This document shows positions 44,315-52,774 of a stretch of 64,000 nucleotides of DNA, one piece after another (the first letter of the stretch is position 1; each line of letters opens with the position of its first letter). The stretch is taken from the NCBI GenBank assembly GCA_039621445.1, contig CP154955.1, forward strand, positions 31,044,527 through 31,108,526, in the 5' to 3' direction. The notes under the pieces are model-generated. The model was not told where the DNA came from, did not search any database, and saw only the letters and a program-made list of their open reading frames with translations. The DNA comes from Euglena gracilis (taxonomy: Eukaryota; Euglenida; Euglenophyceae; Euglenales). The translations under genes were made by a program, and so were the position numbers.

Positions 44315-46999
44315 ATGCCCCGACAACCCCAGTCCCTGTACCGTGCCCGGCACGCGCACACCCCCGCCGTCCTCGCCTGCGCCACGGCGGGCAAGATCAT
44401 CGGGCGGCTGGTGCGCGACATCTTCGTCGCCACGTACGCCGACTTCGTCACGGCCGTGGTGGACCCGCCGCACCCCCTGTACGAGCTGGTGGTCCTGGCG
44501 GCCCACACCCGGGTCCCGTTCCGCCGCTCCCCGGACAGCGACGACCTCCTGGCGGAGCTGACCCGCCGCCCCCGCCGCCAGCGCACGGAGATGCTGCTGC
44601 GGGACGCCTGGGCCTCGTACCGGGCCCACCGCCAGCACGCCTGCCCCCGCGCCCCACAGCCCCGCGTCGCCGCCGAGGACGTCCCCCTGCCCGCCACCCG
44701 CGCCCTGGGCCGCTTCCTCCGCCCCAGCGGGGTCCACCCCTCCGCCCTGCTGCACTCCGCCGCGGACCGCGCCCGGCTGGCCCTGGCGCGGCAGGCCGAG
44801 CTGTGGCGCGACCTAGCCGGGAACCCCGCCGTGCTGTGGTTCGGCAACTACTACAAGCGGCGGTACCGCAACACGCCGCGCCAGATGGAGGCCCACCTGA
44901 ACGTGGTGGTGGTGGCGGTGCTGCCGCTGGTGGACCCCGTGCCCCCGTTCCCCGGCCACTACTCCCTGGAGCAGCTGTGGCAGCGGCACCTGCTGGTCGG
45001 TACCGAGCTGGCGGAGTACGGCGGCGGACGACTGCGGGAGCGCATCCGGGCGGTGGCCGACTGGGACCTGCCAGCGACGGACTTCCGCGTGCCCCTGGAC
45101 GTGAGCCGGCCCCGGGTGGAGGCCCTGCCGTGGCGTCCGTTCCTCATGGGCGACCACGCCGTGTCGTCCCAGGTCGGCCTGCTGGAGGTGCTGCGCTACC
45201 TGCGGGGCTCGGTCGCCGACCACCTCGCCACCCCGGTGCCGGTCCTCGTGGACGAGAACATCTGGTACCGGGTGGCGAAACTGCTGTACGGCCGGGAGCT
45301 GCAGCGGTGGGACGTGTCGGCCGCCCTGACCCCCCTCCCCATGCTGTACGCGGTGTGGCACCCCTACAAACAGGTGGTGCACACCGTGTACCGGCGGTTT
45401 TTGCCCCTCTTCCTCTACGTGCAGAGCGGCACCCTGGCCCGCAGCGGTACGGGCAGCTTCCACCGGCCCAACCTGCAGACCCTGGAGCGGTGGCTGGGGG
45501 CCCTCCTGCTGATGCCACGGGCCACCCGATTGCGCATCTGCGCATTCCGGGACCGTCTGGTGCGTCGCTTGACCGTGGTGGAACGCGAGGCGGAGCAGCG
45601 GACGACGACCGTAGCGGAGCGACAGGCCCAGCTGGAGGCGGCTGAGGCCCACGTTCGGCAGCAGCTGGTGCGGGTGTGTGCCAATCAGGCCCCTTGGTCC
45701 CGGGCGGAGCGTGCGATCGCCGGTGCGGAGGAGGCGGAGGCGGCACTGCAGCGGGCCGAGTCTGCACTGCGGGATGCCCAGCAGGTCGTGCGGATCCTGC
45801 GGGCGGACAGCACCATCCTGGCGGCGCTGGCGGATCTGCTGGGGGAGTGGGCTCCGGCGTGTCTGGTCCTGGGGGAGATGGTGCGCACCTGCCACTGGGA
45901 GCTGCGACAGTCCGGCACCGGCGGACACGCCCTCGAGGTGCTGCACGCCAGTTTGGCCCTGCTGCTGCGCCTGGAGGCCCCCGGTGAGCGCCGCACGGAG
46001 TACATCCGGACCGTGGGGGTGGCCATGCTGTGCTGGACGCCGTGGCACTCGTCCCTGCCCACGGCCTGCTTCAGCGAGGAGCTGTGCGAGGCGGCACTGT
46101 CCCGGCTGGGGCGGGAGAACGAGCGGCACCCGCTGGCGGTGAGCACGGATCAGGTGGGGGACCTGTACGCGCTGCTGGAGACGGGTCGGCCCGGTGTGAG
46201 GGCGCTGCGCGGAGGCAACGTGGGGGAGCGGTGGGTGGACACGGTGCGCGGACACGTGGAGGCCCTTCTGGAACGGTGCGGTGCGGAGCAGCGGCTGCCC
46301 GTGGTGCCGGGACAGATGGTGGCGGTTGAGTCCGTGTCCGACGTGGTCCGCTACGTGGCCCGGCTGACGGAGCGGGAGTACTCCGTGGGTGAGCCCTGGC
46401 CCGCGGACTGGAGCCACCCCGCCAGCCTGCTGTCCGTGGACCTCACCCCGGAGGACGCGACGGCCACGATGCGGTACGCGTTGCTCGCCCTGGTCGGAGC
46501 CCCTGTTCGGCGGTCCGTGTTCGAGCAGCCCGCTCCCCCCGCGCCGCAGGCGGCGGGCCTGCCCATCCCGGCGGCTCCGCGGTGGTGCGTACCGGGGGCC
46601 CCCCAGCCCCGTGCCGTCGGCCCAGAGGCCCGCGCCGGTCTCACCGCCCCCCACCTGGCCGGCCGCATCCCCGATCCCGTGCCGCCCGCCACGGGCCCCG
46701 ACGTCTACCTCCCGGCCAACCCCGACGAGGACGTCGCCCGAGCTCGGACCCCGCACCGGGCGGGCCACCCCACGACCCGGGACACGGGGGCGCCACACTC
46801 ATCGGTCGTAATGGAACGATTGGGAGGACTGGGGGGGTGCGCGCAAGTGTGTAGAACACCGGGGCGGAGCCCCCGGGCCTTGGGGAGCCTCCTGTCGGGC
46901 AGCGGGGCACGAATTTTTCCGCCGAAAAATTACCGTGTACCTTGCGCGATTCTGCGCGACTGGCATTGCACACGTCAGAGGGTGTATTTTGTTCAGTGA
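44315..46999 (+). CDS. Element protein 1, ~895 aa, family not recognised
   Basis: First in-frame ATG at 44,315 (M-P-R-Q-P-Q-S-L), shortly after a CTCGGCAG that may be an intron acceptor, so 5' exons upstream are possible. Codons are strongly GC3. Visible parts: basic N terminus; a central block F-L-M-G-D-H-A-V-S-S-Q (about residue 276) followed by V-P-V-L-V-D-E-N-I-W-Y and Y-A-V-W-H-P-Y-K-Q-V-V-H (about 350), with acidic and His residues spaced as in some RNase H-like transposases, a speculative reading; a helical charged stretch likely to be a coiled coil (about 420-495); a Pro/Arg-rich C-terminal tail. As the larger protein of a TIR element it is the best transposase candidate. The last ~60 codons look non-coding, so the true end may involve splicing. 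Confidence 0.7.
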   Translation: MPRQPQSLYRARHAHTPAVLACATAGKIIGRLVRDIFVATYADFVTAVVDPPHPLYELVVLAAHTRVPFRRSPDSDDLLAELTRRPRRQRTEMLLRDAWASYRAHRQHACPRAPQPRVAAEDVPLPATRALGRFLRPSGVHPSALLHSAADRARLALARQAELWRDLAGNPAVLWFGNYYKRRYRNTPRQMEAHLNVVVVAVLPLVDPVPPFPGHYSLEQLWQRHLLVGTELAEYGGGRLRERIRAVADWDLPATDFRVPLDVSRPRVEALPWRPFLMGDHAVSSQVGLLEVLRYLRGSVADHLATPVPVLVDENIWYRVAKLLYGRELQRWDVSAALTPLPMLYAVWHPYKQVVHTVYRRFLPLFLYVQSGTLARSGTGSFHRPNLQTLERWLGALLLMPRATRLRICAFRDRLVRRLTVVEREAEQRTTTVAERQAQLEAAEAHVRQQLVRVCANQAPWSRAERAIAGAEEAEAALQRAESALRDAQQVVRILRADSTILAALADLLGEWAPACLVLGEMVRTCHWELRQSGTGGHALEVLHASLALLLRLEAPGERRTEYIRTVGVAMLCWTPWHSSLPTACFSEELCEAALSRLGRENERHPLAVSTDQVGDLYALLETGRPGVRALRGGNVGERWVDTVRGHVEALLERCGAEQRLPVVPGQMVAVESVSDVVRYVARLTEREYSVGEPWPADWSHPASLLSVDLTPEDATATMRYALLALVGAPVRRSVFEQPAPPAPQAAGLPIPAAPRWCVPGAPQPRAVGPEARAGLTAPHLAGRIPDPVPPATGPDVYLPANPDEDVARARTPHRAGHPTTRDTGAPHSSVVMERLGGLGGCAQVCRTPGRSPRALGSLLSGSGARIFPPKNYRVPCAILRDWHCTRQRVYFVQ

Positions 47000-47283
47000 T
47001 TTTCTCCAAAAATAAAACCTCAGGGCTTCTCAAAATTGTGCATCCCAAATATTTCCACTTCCCCTGACCTGTTCCGGAAATTGGCATCACTGGAGGTGTT
47101 GCCGTTGCCAAAATCGTGTTTTTTCGCCCTTTCAGCGGCATTGCAAAAAAAAAAATTCATTTTGGAAGGTTTTTTCCCCGGGAATACACCAAAACCAAAA
47201 AATGAACCCAGGGCTGTAGGGGTGTCCGACCCGTGCACAGTGAGTGATGCACCATTTCTTCACCACAGGGCACCGGCACCCCC

Positions 47284-50200
47284 ATGTCCCGCCCCCCATC
47301 ACCAGCCCCCTCAGCCCCCGACGTGCCGGAGACCATTGAAGCACCCCCCACCCAAGGGCCCCCGCCAGAGGAGGAAGAGGAGGCGGAGGCTGAGAGGCGA
47401 AGGAAAAAGAAGAAGCGCCCGGTGGAGCCCATTGCGACGTGGGCGGGCGGGAGACCGGAGGACTGGTTCCTGCCGGGTGAGCAGCGCATCGAGCTCAACA
47501 AGGTGCGCTTCGACCTGAGCTGCAGAGAGGGCCAGGTGCGGTCATTGGTGACCGAAGATGTGGACCGTGTCTACGACGCCATGCGCACCAACCCACCCAC
47601 TACCGTACAAAGAATCGTGGTGTGGGCGGCGGACACAATCGGTATGTGTTTGCGCACGTGCGCATTCATTGTGTTGTGTATTCTGTTGCATGGAGAATTT
47701 ATGGATGGATGTGCATTGAGTGACTGAAGGAATGCGCACCCGCGCAAACGTGCACTGCTTTCGGCATTCATACCAGGATTGCAGTTTCCTTCCCCCCCAC
47801 TCCCTGCCTCACGCGTCTCGTCACAGAGCGGGAGTACGTGGTGGTGGGCGGCCAACACATGGCCGCGGCGCTGAAGAAGATGGCGGAGGACTTCCTGAAG
47901 GAGAGGCGGGAGGTCCCGGAGCAGTACCGGTGGGTACTGGCGCGGGTGCTGAAGCACAGCACCCCGGTGGCGATGCGGCAGCTGGCCGGCGGCGACAACC
48001 AGGCGCAGCAGATGCAGGTCCACGGCCTCCCCCTCAGCAGCTTCGCGGCGCTGCTGCTGGGCGACGACGTGAAGGCGGAGGCCAACCCGAAGGTGAGGTT
48101 GGCGGTGGCGCTGCGGAAGGCGGGGTACGACAGGACCCAGAAGACGGTGTGGCTTGTGTCTGTATGGGATGTACTGGATGATGATGCAATGTGGGTGGTC
48201 AGGGTGTGGGGAGATGGCATGCAGCATTGTGTGGCATCATATGATTGCGCACATGCGCATTCTTCTCTTATAAGAGAAGAATGCGCATGTGCGCATTTTG
48301 GTCCGTTCAATGGAATGTGCATATACTTGTCTCCCACCTCCCACACTCAGGACACGGCCACCAAGGCGTACGGCCCGCTGCAGCGCTGGGTGGAGCAGCT
48401 GGGGCAGCAGGCCATCGAGGCGCTGCGGAAGCTGGAGGTGGCGAAGAAGGGGCTGACGGTGTCGGCGCTGCGGTCCCTGAGGATGCTGATGACGCCGGAG
48501 GCGCGGGCGGCGGTGGTGCCGGCGCTGCTGGGGGAGCGGCCCAAGCTGCAGGACTTCGAGAAGGCGGTGAGCGACGCCTGCCTGGAGATGTGGATCAACT
48601 TCCACTGGACGGAGGCCAACCGCTTCATCCACGCGGACGTTGGTGTGTTCTGTTTGTGTCGCCCACCCACGTTTGCATTTCGTGCCATTGGACCGTGATG
48701 GATGCAGCATGTGCTATGGGCATTGATGGCTGGGTGTGGGGTGCACTGCATAGTATGATTCGATTGCGCTCCTGCGCATTCTTCCCACCACTCCCATGCC
48801 CTTTTCCTCACAGTGGAGGACTGGGCCGCCAGGCGGAGGTTCAAGGAGGCCGTCGCACTCCGCAACCTGGTCGTGCGGCTCGGGCGCTGGGAGTGGCGGG
48901 AGGACGCGCCGTGCCCCCCCTTCACGGCATTGGCGACCGCCGATGTCTGGACGTCGGTGAAGTTCGAAGCGCTGCGGGAGAGCCTGGCCGCCCCCCGCCC
49001 GAAGCCCAAGGTGGTGGTGACGGAGGACCCGGCGCACCTGGCGTGCGTGGACTACGCGCGGGAGGTCCAGGGGCAGCAGAAGACGCTGGCGAGGGTCTTT
49101 TGCTATTCGGCGGCGTCGGAGGCGGGGGTGCCGATGCAGGCTGAGCAGGCTCGGGTGCGGATGGTGGTTGTGCAGGCTGAGCGAGGGGTGGCGATCGCGC
49201 CGCAGGTGTACGCCGTGGCGGATGACGTCCCCGTGGTGGTGTTCGGGACGCCGGCGCAGGCGCTGGCCACGGTGGAGCACATCCACAGGAGGGTGGCCAC
49301 CAAGCATCGTATCGATGTAGACTGCTGGGTGAGGACCGAGGTGGTGGAGTTCGGGGCGCAGCGCCACCGGCCGGTGAAGTTCTCCCTCCACGTCCTCCTC
49401 CACGACACGGAGCTGGACAGGCTCAAAGTCTGTGCAACCCCTCCCTGAGGCTCTGAGTCAATTGCAGTGCATAAACGATGTGTCCCTGGATGCATATTCC
49501 GTCAGAAGAGTGATTGGGAGTGGTCCTGGCAATGAATGCGCACTTGCGCAATCCTCCCTTCATGGGATGATTGCGCATGTGCGCATTCTTATTTGCGTTT
49601 ATAAGATGTTGCATTCCATGTGTCTGTTGGCATTCCATACACAGTACTGAATGCGCACCTGCGCAATGCCCACCCCCTTTGCCCACCCCCTGCTCAGGTC
49701 CCGCCCGTCATCCTCTGCGACCGGGAGTCCAACGGCTCCTCCGAGGCGCTGCACTGGGCCGTGGTGGACTACCTGTGGCGCCGCGCTGTCCGGCGCCCGG
49801 TGGAGGCCGACAGCTTCCTCCTCCTCCAGCTTCCCTCGGCGGTGCGGGTGGGCCACCTCCTGAACTGGACGCCGGACCCCCCGCACATGGTGGCGGTGCT
49901 GACGGGGAAGGAGAAGGTGCAGCCGGTGGAGTACACCGAGCACATCCGGCACGCGGTGCAGGAGGCCTGCCCGGTGGACAACACCGGGCTGTGGAAGCAG
50001 CTGCAGGAGGCGGTGGAGAAGTCCGAGCCGCTGTGGACGGTGGTGGAGTCCGAGGTGCTGAAGCAGCTGCTGGAGGTGAAGGCGACCGAGGCCCAGGCCC
50101 GGAAGGAGGCGGTCCAGCGACGGGCGGAGAAGAAGAAGGAGCGGGCGGCCAAGCGGGCCGCACAGCGGGGGAAGGCCAAGGCCAAGCCCAAGGCCCGGCC

Positions 50201-51130
50201 CAAGCCCAGCACCTCCCAGGGGGTGCCCGAGTCCCTGCTGCGGACGGCCCGGATCTACGAGCGGCGGATCCGGAGGAACATCGCCCGGGACGAGGGGCGG
50301 CCCCCACCGGTGTTCACGTCGGATGAGGAGGAGGAGGATGAAGAGGCTGAGGAAGAGGAGGGTGATGATGAGGAGGGCCAGGTGGCCAGTGGACGGTCGT
50401 CGCCGCTGTCGTCGCACCCCAGCTATGCAGAGTTGGAGGAGGCCGAGGAGGAGGGGGAACCCCAGGCAACGGAGGAAGGACCAGAGGCAGCCTCAGCGCA
50501 GGTGGTGGAGGCCGAGGGTGGCGAAGAGGGGGGGAGGAGGAGGGGCAGCAGGCTGCGGTGGTGGAGCCAGAGACCGTGGTGGAGTCCGAGGAAGAGGAAG
50601 GCAGAAGGGGGGGGAGGGAAGAGCGGCGAAGGCAGCCCGTGGTCCCGGTGCCCCCGGTGGAGGAGGTGGAGGCCCCAGAGCCCACTCCCCCCCCGCCCCG
50701 CCCAGCGCCGAAGCAGCCCAGCGGCCCCCCACCCCTCGGCATGGTCCGCCGCCCCGCGGGCAAGACCCTCCCCCCACCCCGGCGACCCTCACCCCCAAGG
50801 AAGAAGAGGAGGGGTACCCAGGAGGAGGAGCCGGAGGCGACGCCACCCCCCAAGCGGAGGACCTCCCTGCTGTCCAGCCCTAGCCCCAGCCCCAGCCGCC
50901 CCGAGGAGCCGCCCGGCCCCAACGTCCCCAGCAGCAGCGCCCGCGCCTCCCACTCCTCCGGCCAGCCCCCCTCCCCCAGCCCCCAGCCCCCCGCCGGTGC
51001 CCGATCCCCATCCCAGTCCCCAGCCCGCGGCCCCCAGCAGCAGCAGCCCCCCGCAGCGCGGACCTCCCTTCAGGAGCGGACGACCAAGTTCACCCTGCTG
51101 CCCTTCCCGCCGCCGCGGAAGGAGAAGTGA
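47284..51130 (+). CDS. Element protein 2: ParB/sulfiredoxin-like N-terminal region, ~990 codons
   Basis: Six exons with consistent phases: 47,284-47,641; 47,827-48,146; 48,351-48,642; 48,814 to about 49,427; 49,698-50,501; 50,549-51,130 (stop). Introns have GT...AG borders; the last is only 47 nt. Residues ~70-190 resemble a ParB-N fold: L-N-K-V-R-F-D, a helix with the N-P-P-T pattern, then Y-V-V-V-G-G-Q-H-M-A-A-A (about 123-134), the counterpart of the G-E-R-R-x-x-A motif, followed by V-L-K-H-S-T-P and L-A-G-G-D-N-Q-A. The middle (residues 230-620) is unassigned. Residues ~650-700 are Lys/Arg-rich, ~737-760 strongly acidic, and the rest Pro/Ser-rich. A DNA-binding role on the element's palindromes is inference. 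Confidence 0.75.
48246..48295. repeat. 50-bp perfect palindrome in intron 2 of element gene 2
   Basis: Two 25-base arms meet at TTA|TAA with no spacer. Each arm contains one complete TGCGCACATGCGCA site plus ATTCTTCTC. In RNA it would form a very stable hairpin. Confidence 0.9.
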
Positions 51131-52355
51131 GACAACAGGGGGGTGCACTCCCCCTTCAGACTCCTCAGCCCAGTGCAACATTGCGCATGCGCGCATTCTT
51201 CTGCTCACAGTGTGCTGATTGCGCACATGCGCATTGTTTTCCCATGCACACCCCTCTCTTCCCCAGAGACAATCCCCTCCCATTCTGCCAACCCCTCTCG
51301 CGTACACAGTCGACATACATAGCAGCTGGGGGTTGCATACACTGCACACAGTGTCCGGGCCAAAAGAATGCGCACATGCGAATTCATCCCCTCTCCTGAA
51401 TCATGCATGCCTTTTTAATTTGGATTACCATGCGGTACACGCACACCGGCTAGTAGCACACACGCCAAGCGTACACTTAGGAGGCTCGCTGGACCAGGGT
51501 GGCACACCCGAGGCCACTCGGGGGTTCACCCCTGGGAGGTGGGTCAGGTGCGGGCACACCCCTCCCTCTCCCCCACGGGAGAGATACAAGGCCAGGGGGA
51601 GTGCACCTACCAGCGCGTCCAGCGCTGCGCCGGGGCCGGCAGCGGCGGGGCGTCGGGCGGCGCAGGCGCGCGGTGTGGCCAGAGGAGACGCAGTGTGTCT
51701 GCCAGGCACGGCGTGCCTCGGTGAACCCCTGTGGGCCATGGGACCCTGTCACACCCCCTCTGTCAACCCTATACCCCCGGCGAAGCATACCCACGCCGCT
51801 CCAACCATGTGTCGGACCGCCCACCCCTCAACCCCTGCACACCTCCCCCCCCCTATACCCCTGCACTCCCCCTCCCCTCTCCCCCTATATCGGACCAAGG
51901 ACCAAAGGACAGCGAGGGAAGGTAAGGGATGGGACCGGCAAGGGAGGGAAGGGTGTCTCCAGCCAAAGGCCCATGCTTTGTCTTCAAATCAAAATAAAGC
52001 TGGGGTGGGGGGAGGGGGGTGAATGCGCACCTGCGCAATACCGAGGCCACCGGGGAATGGGGGGAGCCGGCGGGTGCCATGCCTTCATCGGACGAGGGTG
52101 CCGCCCCGAAAAACAGCGTTTCGTGTCGCATCGCCTTCGCTTGACGAGGTGTTTCCCCCGGCCGGCGGAGGTCAAAAACTGGTCTGCTCAGAGCCAAAAA
52201 AGTCGGATTCCTCAAAAAAATCCTCGCGTGCCGGAAGTCGTGGTACACCTTTGCCCTTGATCTCCTCGGCTTGTCGAGTCGGCCGCCCCGTCGGGTGGGT
52301 GGCAACTCACTTGGTCCAAAAAGAATGCGCGGGTGCGCAAACTTAGGCAAAAAGT
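51131..52355. other. 3' part of the 9.3-kb element, no gene
   Basis: After the stop of gene 2 the sequence carries five of the palindromic sites, an AATAAAGC (51,992) that could serve as a polyadenylation signal, and no exon-like frame. The open frames present are C-rich with weak codon bias. Confidence 0.6.
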
Positions 52356-52381
52356 GAAAAGTGCATTCCCGGCCGTCTAAG
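52356..52381 (-). repeat. Right terminal inverted repeat of the 9.3-kb element
   Basis: Reverse complement of the left 26 bases, ending CCCGGCCGTCTAAG, followed directly by CTATT. Confidence 0.9.
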
Positions 52382-52774
52382 CTATTTCCAGACTGCAATC
52401 CCGTTGAAGACACCGGCTGAGAAGGGACCCGGAGACAAAATGACAGGGATCGCGCACCCCGGGAAACATGGGTGGGAGATCGCGCGTGGAATTGCAACCA
52501 CACCGGTGATGAGGACGGCTGATTTTTGGCAGGTTGGTGTGCTCGGCTGTGGCTGTTTGCATTAATTCCAATTCCCAGCAAACTGCATTTCCTTGGCAGC
52601 AGTTGCGCCAAAAACGGTTGGGAATGCACAACCGGTTGTGGCCACGACGCAACCTGCCTCCAACGTTTTCCTGCTGCCACAAGACATTCCTCCTCCAACG
52701 GCCCTGCTCTGGCAGTGTGTGCACTGGGGAACACTGCGGCACGCATGGTGCATGGCAGGGGCGGCCTCCAGCGC

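Larger units (their letters stand above)
43136..52339. repeat. Nineteen dispersed palindromic sites, TGCGCANNTGCGCA
   Basis: 14-bp sites start at 43,136; 43,164; 43,584; 43,620; 44,094; 44,163; 45,531; 47,651; 47,733; 48,246; 48,282; 48,765; 49,537; 49,572; 49,652; 51,182; 51,220; 51,369; 52,024 (a further variant at 52,326). Most match both TGCGCA arms; the centre is usually CC, CA, GG or GT. They usually sit in GAATGCGC...GCGCATTC context. All but one lie in spacers, introns or subterminal DNA; the one at 45,531 is inside a coding region. None noticed outside the element. Confidence 0.85.
43073..52381. mobile_element. 9.3-kb TIR element with two plus-strand genes, superfamily unknown
   Basis: 26-bp perfect terminal inverted repeats (43,073-43,098 and 52,356-52,381; CTTAGACGGCCGGG...), each flanked outside by CTATT (43,068-43,072 and 52,382-52,386), a 5-bp target duplication. 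Inside are a ~895-codon ORF, a six-exon gene with a ParB-like domain, and 19 palindromic 14-bp sites confined to the element. No RT or RNase H is seen, and no classical DDE transposase block was recognised by eye. It lies between two host genes in non-coding DNA. Confidence 0.85.

Noticed and set aside
44813-46798. 661-codon open frame on the minus strand opposite element gene 1
   Set aside because: It is antisense to a GC3-rich coding frame, where stop codons are depleted on the complement; its Gly/Arg/His/Gln-rich composition is typical of such shadows.
47571-48346. Minus-strand open frames across element gene 2 exons 1-3
   Set aside because: Complement of exons with proven in-phase splicing on the plus strand.
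43073-52381. Interpretation of the 9.3-kb element as a Polinton/Maverick
   Set aside because: No polymerase, integrase, ATPase or capsid-like genes are seen; it is shorter and its ends do not fit.
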